Shown here in pieces: positions 24,708 to 34,142 of a DNA stretch of 64,000 nucleotides. Source of the DNA: Psettodes erumei (lineage: Eukaryota > Chordata > Actinopteri > Pleuronectiformes > Psettodidae). The first letter of the stretch is position 1. Each line of letters begins with the position of its first letter. The translations under genes were made by a program, and so were the position numbers. The stretch spans positions 1,630,501 to 1,694,500 of the forward strand of contig JAFBJZ010000951.1 of the NCBI GenBank assembly GCA_016785225.1, in the 5' to 3' direction. The notes below the pieces were generated by a model, which was not told the DNA's origin, made no database searches, and saw only the letters and a list, made by a program, of their open reading frames with translations.

Positions 24708-26318
24708 ACCATCCGTCCATCTGTCTGGATGGATTTCTTGATTCACTTTTGTTCCGACAGCGCTGTTTCACTCGGCGTACGGTGCACAGCGTGGGTCACG
24801 TGGAGCCATCTAGGGAATGAGACTGTCAGTACTCATCCCCAAACAACCTGCCAAACGACTTAAACCAAAAGTGATCTGAAAGGATTGATATTGTGGACAG
24901 TGTGTGTTGCAAAAGGCTGTTAGCAGATACACACGCACGTGCGGATGTGCCTGCGCGCACACGTGCAAACTCGAGCGCATGATTTCTCACTCTCATTTTC
25001 TCTGTCTCAAAATAACACACAAATAAATCCTCCTACAAACACTCACATGGAGGTGTACCACCTGTGCCCCTCCTTTCCCTCTCTGCTTCGCTCTAATCCA
25101 CTTGAATGTAGCTGGATATTAGATTAGAAAGTTATAGATGTGATTATTCGTCCCTGGGCGCAGCCATCTATTCGCTGATTAAAACATGAACTGGGGGCCA
25201 TTATGTAACTGCTTAAAGAGATTAAACCTAGTCACCCCCATGGGGCCTGCTCTCTGTTGTAACATACAATAGAGATAGTGGAGGCGAAAGCACACATGAC
25301 GGCATGTTAGTTATGCCGCTACAGGTACCAAGATGGAGGAGCAGAAGAGTGACAAGAGACTAATGCCAAGAGAAGTGAGACTGGTAATGTGCGCTTGTCG
25401 CAGGTTTAACTTCCCAAGGAATTGAGTGTCTCTTTCAATATTTTCAATTAGTGAGCTGGAAGCCAGGCAGGGATTTGGCTCCCACTTTGAGAAAATGGTT
25501 TCTCACAGAAACAACATCCTCTCCCACATGTGAAAGTGTGATCTGGTCTGTTTTTCCAGATATATGGAACAGGTTTCAAACATTAGCATACCAACAGTAC
25601 AGCCCCCAACCACATAGATTAACAAGTGGAAGAAAGATTGGATTATGCTCAGAAGCCAAAAAGTGTAATGATTCTGTTTTTAGTTTTTCTTGCTCACGTG
25701 CCTACAGCTACAGCTCTGTTGCTCTTATGACAGAAAACAGTGCAACAACATGCAGCACCCGAGCAAAACTAAACTGCTGAAATGATGAAAGTCAGGAGTC
25801 AATGTCGTCGCTCACACTGCGGCAGTCATAAGCAACATGCTGGTCTCTGTGATCCCTCTGCAGTTGTTGCCAGGAGCAGAGTGCTGTCAAAACGGACTAA
25901 AAAAAGTTAGTATTTATGTATTTTCTAATTGTGCGGTGTGAACGGTGGTAAGAGAATCAAATATCCCCATGATACTAGTAACTGTTTCAACATGTGCAAC
26001 ATTTCCTCACATTAATCTCACAACCTCCCTCGCTGGTCTGGGTGCTGCCATCGTGCTCCTCTCTGTTTTTGCTGGTCATTTTATTTTTCTGTGTGAATGC
26101 AAATTTTTGCACGCCTCTGCTTTGTGACACGTGGGTTTGCTTATGAGATAGTTATGAACTACTATATCTTGAGAAAAAGCACTAGTTAGCTCTCTGTTTC
26201 CTGAGTCAGATGGGCAGATTTGTAATATTGTTTTTGTGAGATAAAAATCATCAAAACAGCCAACATTCAATTATGTTTTATTATATGGGTCCTTTGGCTT
26301 ATGAGTGCTTTCCAACAA

Positions 26319-26350
26319 ATAGTTTAGCATTAGTTCATATGCTAAACTAT
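26319..26350. repeat. Perfect 12-bp inverted repeat, 8-base loop
   Basis: ATAGTTTAGCAT at 26,319-26,330 and ATGCTAAACTAT at 26,339-26,350 are exact reverse complements. The loop is TAGTTCAT. GTTTAGCAT and GCTAA words are typical of the repeat families at 26.7 and 27.8 kb, so this may be a relic of the same kind. Confidence 0.9.
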
Positions 26351-26685
26351 GCTGGGTGTTGCTTTTGACAATATGCTGTCCATAACCTGATCTAAGGCAA
26401 AAGTGTGTTTACTGTACTTTTTATAAACGCCCGACTTGATGTGGGGGCAGAAAATGTTCCATGGTTCTCCCAGGTTGAAAGAAAAAAAGTGCATACTTGT
26501 GAGCAGTGATTCTTTAAAAGTCATTCATGACGTGACACTAAGTGACTATCATAGTGACAGTTTGGCCTGACCTGACAAACATACTGATCACTTGAGCTGT
26601 ACCCTGGACACGACCTAATCGTCTAATGGATGCTCTATGATTCCGAAGTAAATAGGTCAGTTCAGTGCACCTTTGACCATATTTA

Positions 26686-26905
26686 AAGGAATACATTAAA
26701 TTGGGGAAATATACTTAGAAGATTGGAGGAGATGAAGATCCAGCCAGCAGCTGGTTAACTTAGTTTAGCATAGAATAGGAAGATTTGAAACAGTGGAAAG
26801 CGGCTATCCTGGCTATATATGTCATATCTTGTTTGTTGAAATGTAAAAACCACAAGATATCGGCTGCCTGGTAACCTCATGGCAACGACTCACACAGTCA
26901 GATAT
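26686..26905 (+). repeat. Degenerate copy of an abundant teleost repeat
   Basis: The order of words matches a very abundant fish repeat that I recognise: AAAGGAATA start, CAGCCAGCAGCTGGTTAACT, TTAGTTTAGCATAGAA, GAAACAGTGGAAAGCGGCTA, then CTGCCTGGTAACCTCATGGC near the end. In the intact family the middle reads 'gccagcagccggttagcttagcttagcataaagactggaaacag'. This copy is diverged and non-coding. I do not assign a database name. Confidence 0.65.
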
Positions 26906-27450
26906 TTGGTATTTTACTGCCCACATAACTCTCGGAAAGAAAGGGTATAATCCCTAAATATGGAACTATTCCTTTTGAACAATTCCCATTAAAACAAATA
27001 TCGATACTGAATCTATTAATATCTAATAATATAATACACTGAAAACTGTAGCTATTGATTTAAAAACACAAGAACTCTACTTATCTACTTTATTTATCTG
27101 GTGGTATTATATGGTGCTGGGGGTGCGTATATGATAAAAAATACCTTTGTTTCACCTTCTGCATTATCACAGTGGTAATAACAATTAATACCTCCTACAC
27201 TGTCTTCTGTCTCCCCTTGTCACGATCGCCGTGTTGTTGATGCTTTGTGTTACAGGCACAGGCAACCAATGGCAAAATAAGTCCAACTTTCTACATACTG
27301 TATAATCTATCTGTAATGATGATAAACATGAATAAATTGATGTTAGGTTGTCTTTGATGATCCTCACATTCAAAGAACGGGGAGATGGAGACAGTGTGAC
27401 ACAGTCCTACGGGAGCTTAGTTGAAAGTAGCTCAGGGGCAGAAAGGTAAA

Positions 27451-27452
<2 letters not shown>

Positions 27453-27482
<30 letters not shown>
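27453..27482 (+). repeat. (CA)15 microsatellite
   Basis: Fifteen uninterrupted CA units. Confidence 0.97.
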
Positions 27483-27829
27483 CACAAGCTTTATTCCTTT
27501 GGTTTAAGTGGAGGAGCGATTCAGTATGCGCATCTCCCATTCACAGTAAAAGAAATAACAATCCAAAGTGTGAAAAGTGAGGAGGAGGATGCAGGTTCAC
27601 ATTTAAAGTAAGTGCTATAGTGGCCTGTCTGCTTTTCCAAGAATATGAGGTTGTATCCAGAATGTGTAGTGAGCCTTGTCTATAAAGGAAAATTAAAAGC
27701 CTGTTATTAAAAACCTAAAATCATATTCAAACTGTGCAACAGTCAGAGGTATGCATTTGACACTTTTCAATGTATCATTTATGTCCATCCTGGCAAATAT
27801 GTACAATATATGTGTTCTGATGAATCCAC

Positions 27830-28082
27830 TGTTCAGTAACAAGGAGCCACGCTAGCAGCTCTTCGACGATGTACATCGGATGATGATGCTTTGAGCTAAA
27901 GTCTCCCGTCAGGATGCTAGCATGCATCACAATGACAATGGTAACATGCTGATGTTTAACAGGTATACTGCCGCCACATAGTTGAGCTTGCTCGAATTTT
28001 TAAAGTCACACCAAACACAACGTACAACAAGAACTGATGGAAATCTTATTAGCCTTGCAGGTGTTTCATCATAAACCAAAGG
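27830..28082 (+). repeat. Degenerate copy of a second abundant teleost repeat
   Basis: The words GGAGCCACGCTAGCAGCTCT, GATGCTAGCATGCATCACAA, ATGGTAACATGCTGATGTTT followed by AACAGGTATACTG, CCAAACACAACGTACAAC, TGATGGAAATCTTATTAGCC and GCAGGTGTTTCATCATAAAC occur in the order known from a common fish repeat ('ctaacatgctgatgtttagcaggtataatg ... cactaaacacaaagtacagctgag ... gggaatgtcattagttttgcaggtatttggtcataaacc'). The part that would hold several 'gctaacat' units is deleted. Confidence 0.65.
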
Positions 28083-28094
28083 AGAAGGAGAAGG

Positions 28095-29280
28095 GATTAT
28101 TGGTGTTTAAGTGTATAGTGATATTTAGGTGTTGTGTGTTTGCTTTGGGTTGGGCCTGCATGGGCCTTCAGCAGTATATTTCAAAGAATTTCGAACTTAA
28201 ACAGAATTTTCAAATAATGTGCCTAAACCGCTGCCATGTGACACTCTACTTATATACCACAATGTAGCCTTTGGCAGTGTACATAAAGTGAATATGTGTT
28301 GTACTACCACACAGAACTGTGAAAATCCCATTGCTAGTGACTGTTGCTAGTGTAAGTGCTGATCCATATCCAAGCGTGCCATATGTTTCTTGTGTTACTT
28401 ATTGCTTTCCCATTCCCAATAAAGTGGCAGAATAAAAAGGCTTTTACAGGTCCCTGCGGGTAGCAGCTACTTCCACTGGTAGTCACTGAGCTGTGGGGCT
28501 GCTGTGGTGACAAATGGCACCGAGCACATATTTTACTATTGCCATTTACAATGCATGATCCAGCCTGTGCTGCTCAAATGACTGTGCAGCAACACTGTTG
28601 AGAGTTATGTTAGCTGGAAGAGTGTGTATTTGTGTGCTGAAAACACACACACACACACACACACGCAAATATGAACTGGTCATGTTTTGAGCTTATTCAG
28701 CCTAAATATTTATCTTTTTCATGAGCAGTTATTTTAAGGCGACACTGGTTTATACGTAGTGGAAGAAGATAGTTTAACAAAAAGATGTGTATTGATTGTA
28801 CTTGTGCAACCATGATGTGCACAAGATTTAGATGTATTGCCGCATGACGTTGTGGAAATAAACATGTGGAATCATTACAGCAAATCAAACCCGTGGTCAC
28901 CGCATTTCAAGTGGCGATGTCGACGACACAATTTGTCATTTTGATGATAACATCTCATGGCTTTTTTTGCAGCATAGTCTTATTGACTTGGTTGTGGTGG
29001 CAGCGAAAGGCGTGTCATTGTAAAATGAACAGCTTGTCATATGCTCCTGTGGAAATATATAATAGCCGGGTGAGTGACCTCCATGTAGTTCTCCTATGCA
29101 GGCTACTGCACACAGTCACCAAGATAGACAAAAGATGGTTATAAGTAATAAGAAGTGCCCTCATATTGTTTATGCAATCATTCACGTTTACCCAAGGCTA
29201 CACCACTTTACGTCAACATAAGTGTACTTTGCCTGGATGGCCTCCATTGTGGAGATAGCTGGAGTGTGGTGCTGGCAGTG
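28095..29280. other. Non-coding DNA upstream of the promoter
   Basis: The stretch contains a (AC)11 microsatellite (28,643-28,664) and an isolated AATATATAATAG word near 29,050 that is too far upstream to be the TATA box of the exon at 30,174 unless the leader is long. Nothing else is recognised. Confidence 0.5.
28643..28664 (+). repeat. (AC)11 microsatellite
   Basis: Eleven uninterrupted AC units. Confidence 0.95.
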
Positions 29281-29308
29281 CATCCTCTTGCAGATCCGGC
29301 GGACGCGG

Positions 29309-29322
29309 CCGTCAGGGGGCAG
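29309..29322 (+). promoter_or_regulatory. CTCF-like motif, forward orientation
   Basis: CCGTCAGGGGGCAG matches the vertebrate CTCF core (CCASYAGRKGGCRS) at 12 of 14 positions, including the whole AGGGGGCAG half. It lies in CpG-rich sequence about 865 bp upstream of the start codon at 30,174. Occupancy cannot be told from sequence. Confidence 0.45.
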
Positions 29323-29689
29323 ACATCAGTCGATGACTCTCGGAGAAACGTGGCTCCTTTGGTTTCCTCCACGGCGGCAGCAATTACGGGCTCATGCAAG
29401 CGCAAGCATTAGATTCAATAGAAAGTAATGCAAAGAAACGCGGTAGATCCTGTACAGGCCGCAAAGAAGTCATAGAAATGCAGAAAAAAAGAATCCAGGG
29501 AAGTTAACGTAAATTCCCCTCTAAGTTAGTATAAGAAAGAGTTTATTTTGAGCATTAAATATGCAACGAGATGGAGACAGAGAATATGCTCTTCTCCTAA
29601 AACATGTCAAACAACAAGAATATCCCAAATCCAGACATACCACCGAGGTGCATGTTTTCTTTTGAGTGAGATTTTATTTTGGCGATGGC

Positions 29690-30173
29690 TCATTTCTTTT
29701 TGCGGCGATGAAGTACGAAAGAGAGGAGAGAGGGAGGCAGAGTGAAGGAGAGAGGGAGAAAGAGAGAGTCTAGTGTGATAGCCAGAGGGCGGTGGCATTT
29801 CTCTCTCTCTGCGTAAACGGAGAGACCGGAGAAGGAGAGGGAGCGCACGGAGAGAACAGCAGAGCTTAGTGGCAAGGCAGCGGTGCCGCTGACACGAGTT
29901 AAGGGACCCCGTGGTTGTTTTCCACCACCCCTCTCTCTTCTCGCAGCTCAGCAACCTGCGCCTTTCTGAGACGGACTGAGACGTCGGGACTCGGCACACC
30001 TACACGCATTTTGGTTGTGGACTCGTTTGATTAATCAGCAGATCCTGTGCCGGTGGTGGTGGTGGTGGAGGAGGGAGGAGGAGGAGGAGGACGGGGGGGC
30101 TTCTCATTATCCCCCCGCCGTGGACCGAGGAGTTTTGTGTGTTTGCCGGTTTTTTTTTTACGCGTCGCTCGTC
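29690..30173 (+). promoter_or_regulatory. CpG-rich promoter and 5' leader of the exon at 30,174
   Basis: The region is purine-rich at 29,715-29,865 and then CpG-dense, with many CG dinucleotides between 29,880 and the start codon. No TATA box is evident close by. No ATG occurs between about 29,710 and 30,174, so the leader, wherever transcription begins inside this stretch, has no upstream ATG. A (GGT)n/(GGA)n run followed by G7 (30,051-30,099) could fold into G-quadruplexes in DNA or mRNA. A pyrimidine stretch ending CTCTCTTCTCGCAG (about 29,930-29,946) resembles a splice acceptor, so a separate non-coding 5' exon is possible. The transcription start is not determined. Confidence 0.6.
30051..30099 (+). 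repeat. (GGT)n/(GGA)n/G-run in the leader
   Basis: About five GGT units, then GGA units with one GGG, then a G7 run. The tract is inside the presumed 5' untranslated region, 75-120 bases before the start codon. GG tracts at this density can form two-layer quadruplexes. Confidence 0.8.
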
Positions 30174-30291
30174 ATGTGGAAAAGTGGACAGAGAAGTGGA
30201 ATAGGACGCGGGGGCTGCTGCTTGGTGAGGATGTGCGCCACGCCGGGGATCCTGGCTCTCCTGGTGCTCCTACGCTCAGGAGTCGCCCAAG
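30174..30291 (+). CDS. First coding exon of an unidentified secreted or membrane protein (partial)
   Basis: The exon runs from ATG at 30,174 to a donor CAAG|GTAAGG. It contains 39 codons plus one base, so the intron is in phase 1. The peptide starts MWKSGQRSG, has a basic, Gly-rich stretch with CC, then MCATPGILALLVLL and RSGVAQ. This is a signal-peptide pattern: basic region, hydrophobic core GILALLVLL, and a likely cleavage after the A of SGVA. This ATG was chosen because it is the first in the CpG-rich leader and has G at -3. A second ATG at 30,231 (A at -3) gives a compact 20-residue signal peptide and may be used instead. Signal-peptide exons ending in phase 1 are usual in immunoglobulin-superfamily adhesion proteins (kirrel, nectin and CADM types) and in other secreted proteins. 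The gene itself is not recognised. The frame is also open upstream without an ATG to about 30,015. No later exon is visible in the window. Confidence 0.72.
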
Positions 30292-33200
30292 GTAAGGCGG
30301 GAGAGCGCGTCTTCTCCCCGTGCTCTTCTTTTGCAAACACCTGAATTGTTTGAAAGCGGCGGACCTTCTCCTTCGTCTCTGAGCTGCGGCCGTGTGTCAG
30401 TGCAGGCGGAGAGGCAGAAGTAGCCCCCGCCGAGGAGGGATACTTTCTTTTCTCTCATTCCCATTCAAACTGAGCTGGTGCCGATGAGTGGGTGGTTTAC
30501 GGATCAGTGTCTTCAGGTGTAATCGTCCTTGTATATGATTTCTTTTGCATGTTTGAAATGTTCCGTAGACAAGTGGAAGGCAAAAAAACCCTCACAACAC
30601 ACGCTTCTCCGCGAGAAGCGATTAATAAGACCAATTAATAAAGGCAAGCTGCCCATATACGCGGTCAATTTATTAAGGTTTGGTAATATGTCAGTAGTCT
30701 ATAACCTATGTGGTCCCTCTCCCCGATCAATACGGATTTGACCACAAAAACTCCCGAGGAAAGCCGGAGGTAGTTTAAGTCCATGTCAGCAGGCAATAAT
30801 GCAGAACTGTTTCCCTCGGGAATTGTTTTCGATTAAAGTATGGCAAGTCAAGTCCGAGGCTGTAGCGGAACCAAGGGGCAAACTGTGAAGGGCAGGACTC
30901 GCGAGTGCACGACCAGGCGACGAACGCCTCATTGCAGAGCACTTTCGCAAAATAGGAGCGACGCTTCACTGACTCCGATTGGAAAATTGATCAGAAGTCG
31001 CGAACACTCAGAGGCAGCTAGAGGCGTAAAGGCAATTATACGGATCTAAGAGGGGAGAACATAAATAAAAACAAGAGAGAAAAAAAACAGCCTTTGTGGC
31101 AAACATCGTGGTTGAACTTGAAAGATAAAATGCCACGCTGAGACCTTCAACTCGCCACCATGAGCCTGTGATAGGATCCAGAGAGCTCGCCATGCATGGG
31201 CACACGGGCATATCAACACGAGGCCGTTAAAATGAGAAGGTGTTGTGTTTGTGTGCGTCCAAGTAACCGCCCCAAGTAAAGCATTCACAGGAATATTAAA
31301 GTGATATTTCTGTGTGTGTGTGTGTGGAAGGCATTGCAGGTTATAGACCGAATCGAGCCTGAAATAAGCAGACTAACTTTCCACCATTAAGACGTGTAAT
31401 TTATTTATGTATTTATTTGTTGTTAAGAGCTCTGCGAGATTCACAGCACAATATAGGCTGCTTCCCGGCAACGCTGAGGGGGTAAGACACGCGTGGTTTT
31501 CTCTCTTCCTCACTCTGGTTGACCTTCTCAGGGAGAACTTGTGCCTTGTTAAATGTTCATCCAAAACCATGAATGGCCAAACCCTTCTGTTGTTTTTAAG
31601 ACGCTGATTAATTCACTACATTTTTTCATGGGCTCAGTAACCTGAAGGCTGACCTTATCACAGCCACTTACAGGCTCCAGTGTTAACTCAATGTCCCTTA
31701 TACAAGTGATATTCCACTTGAAAACCTCTGAAAGGATACTGTAACTTGCCTGGTCTGCACCAGAGTATATCCAGTAAATTGGTATCAGCTGTACTGATTG
31801 GCTGAGGGGTTTTTCGTGCTGAATTCGGGCACTAATTGGACATGATGCTAGTGCCACCTTTCTCTGGTGGCCTTGGGGAACTGCGTTTCAGCAACACCCA
31901 CCAATATTCATTATGACCGCTCTCTATTGGTTTACTGTTAAATCAATACATTGCAATTTAGGGACACGATTTGAGCAGGCTTCCGCCTAACGCTGATAAA
32001 TCGCACCCTGCCACCGACGTGTGACTCAATTTGACTTTGGTAGAGAAATCTGATAATTGGAAAGTAAAACTCTTGGTGCTTTTCAGGCAGATGTAACTCT
32101 TCGATCTTTGCACGCTCTTGAAAAGTACAGCTTCTCCCTCCTCCTGCCCCCTTTTTCTTTTGTGTTTCTCTGGTTTTCCTCTTGCTCCTAGTGTGCACTT
32201 GTCTGTTATGTCTGTGTCTGTTTATTTCTCTGTTCCACACAACTTGACTCATGTTCTCTGAAGCCGCTTCTTTGTGTGCGAGGAGTCACTCCGTTAGTTG
32301 TTCCATTGAATGGGGGAAAACACACAAGCGCATTGACCTAACTGTGGGGGAGCGGGTCGCTTTGAGTGCGTAGCTGAGCTCTCTCTCTCTGTGTATCAGT
32401 GCTGGACTCAGCTCCCAATCCATTCAGATAGAGAACCTCCCTCAAGTCACATACTCTGCGTTTCTGTGTGCATTTGGTCTTTGAATGGGAAACATAAAGA
32501 GTTGTTTTGGCCAAATAACTCTGCTGATTAGTTCTGCTCATGCATTATTGAGTGTCTTATGGTCAGTTGTTGCCTCCAGTTTAACTCCGTTGGGTCGGGT
32601 AACTTCAAAAGCTGAGTTTGTTTTCGAGGTCATCCTTGAATGGTTCAGGACGATGATGCTTGTGCTGTTGAGAATTCTGCCCCACACAAAGTGAATTAAA
32701 TCCAAGCCGTTCTACTTTGCATCCAGGTCTCAAAGAATTTGATTAATTTAACTTTTAGTCATTTGATCTGGCACGTAGACATCTTTCTGCTTGCGTTGCA
32801 GAGCGACAGAAAGTGTGATACGCTGCGGTGAAGCCTCTTGCACACAGGCGCACACTCGTGCCTTCACCGATATGTGCACATACAATGAGCGTTAGTTGAG
32901 ATCCTTTCATGCCAGCTTGAGTGCATGTGTCAGCCTTCCAACTAAGCCCCACCCTCAAGCCTTCGGGCCTATTAAAAAGCCATTAGGTAAGCCCCCCTTA
33001 CATTTGATCTGAAATGAATGAGCGTCAGGATTGCTATACAAAGTCAGAAAAGTCCCCTTGTTCATCATGATGACTAAGCTGTGGTATAGCGAGGTACAAA
33101 ACCTTTGGTGTGTTTCTGCTTTCCACGGCCCTGCGCTCTCTGTCATTTCAGAATCCACGGTTGGGCTGTCAGGTTCTGGTTACAGGCGCTCACAGATTCT

Positions 33201-33660
33201 GTGGCCTGTCGTGTCTTGATGCACACTTTTCAGTAAAATTAACACAGGCACACTTCTATTCTTGGATCCTCTCTAACTCTGCTAACATACATATTGAGAA
33301 TGGAGTATGAACTACACAGGCGATTTAAAACAACATGAATACATGGGTGTGTATGTACTCGTGTTTGTGTGTGTAGGTGGCCTTTTGGTGTGTAGGTGTA
33401 TATTTGTGAACCTGGTAGTGCTGAGGTGTAAAGATGTACTGAAAGTACTGCTGTTAGGTGTGTGTGTGTGTGAGTGTGTGTGTTCATGGATTTGGCAGTT
33501 TGGGGATGTTCTCAGAGAACTCCTGTGGAGTGTGCATGTTTCTGTGCACACATGCGCATGTGTGTATGCATACGCGTCAGTATGTCTATATGTGGGTGAC
33601 TGTGTGATTTTATAACGTGTGTGTGTGAACTTGGCAGCGTATCAGTGTTCCAGCAGAGCT
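30292..33660 (+). other. Putative intron 1, proximal part
   Basis: CpG density falls off after about 30,430. The stretch holds a perfect 8-bp hairpin next to two ATTAATAA words (30,602-30,641) and a GT run (31,311-31,326). GT-rich sequence at 33,340-33,620 creates Val/Cys frames. No exon is seen. The assignment to an intron rests only on the donor at 30,292. Confidence 0.5.
30602..30641. promoter_or_regulatory. Perfect hairpin beside paired homeodomain-like sites
   Basis: CGCTTCTC and GAGAAGCG are exact reverse complements around a 3-base loop (30,602-30,620). Immediately after it, ATTAATAA occurs twice, 13 bp apart (30,621 and 30,634). ATTAAT-type words are typical homeodomain contacts. The site is about 310 bp inside the presumed intron. 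A regulatory role is inference. Confidence 0.35.
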
Positions 33661-33679
33661 CACATGGTGTTTCATTGCA

Positions 33680-33709
33680 TGTGTGTGTGTGTGTGTGCGC
33701 ACACACACA
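33680..33709. repeat. (GT)n-GCGC-(AC)n palindrome
   Basis: A GT run meets an AC run through GCGC. Positions 33,688-33,709 form a perfect 22-bp palindrome of alternating purine and pyrimidine, able to form a cruciform or Z-DNA. Confidence 0.9.
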
Positions 33710-34044
33710 TTTGGCATTATGATATTGCCAAAGCTCCCATGCTGTCTCCCATTATGCTCTGATCCTGTCCCATGGTGAACTGCAGCCATCCAGGGTTCAG
33801 TGCTTGTAGGGGGACAGCTGGGAATTATTGCAAACTAAATAGGCCAACTTGATTGGCTGCACTACTCCTGCCAGCACAATCTGATTGGCCAAGCAGGTTT
33901 TATGTGGTAAATTTAATGCTGTTTCTGTATCAGAGCAGGGAGCGAGAGAGGGAAGGGATGAATGGACGAGGAAGGGCGAGGGCTCTCTGGGTGGTTTGTA
34001 CCAGCTTTGATCACTCCACTAGGACTTGACAAGCTGACTGACTG

Positions 34045-34142
34045 CACACACACACACACACACACACAACAAGATATTTCTGCGGTCAAACAATGCTGCA
34101 TTCTGTCTGCATCCTCTGTGTGTGTGTGTGTGTGTGTGTGTG
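34045..34142. repeat. (CA)12 and (TG)13 in inverted arrangement
   Basis: (CA)12 at 34,045-34,068 and (TG)13 at 34,117-34,142 are reverse complements separated by 48 bases. A 24-bp stem is possible in either strand or in a transcript. Confidence 0.9.

Larger units (their letters stand above)
16800..26685. other. Non-coding DNA, partly AT-rich, no gene seen
   Basis: The stretch 17,500-18,100 is strongly AT-rich. It also holds a (CAG)5 run (about 21,200-21,219), a (GTCT)5 tract (24,687-24,707), a GT-rich run near 24,614-24,644 and a 12-bp perfect stem-loop (26,319-26,350). Around 21,220-21,350 and 25,130-25,250 the sequence is rich in non-repetitive TAATTA, TAATCA and GATTA-type words, as in conserved enhancers, but conservation cannot be judged from one sequence. 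Confidence 0.55.

Noticed and set aside
29050..29065. AATATATAATAG as a TATA box
   Set aside because: It is more than 1.1 kb before the start codon, and the CpG-rich leader nearer the exon is a better promoter candidate.
30015..30344. Reading the whole 109-codon frame around exon 1 as one protein
   Set aside because: The start would be TTG, and the frame runs past a strong GTAAGG donor into the intron. The exon model is better.
33239..33706. Several Thr/His-rich and Val/Cys-rich open frames on both strands
   Set aside because: They are direct translations of (CA)n/(GT)n sequence. The same applies at 6.8, 20.1, 34.1, 36.4, 44.0, 46.2 and 63.5 kb.
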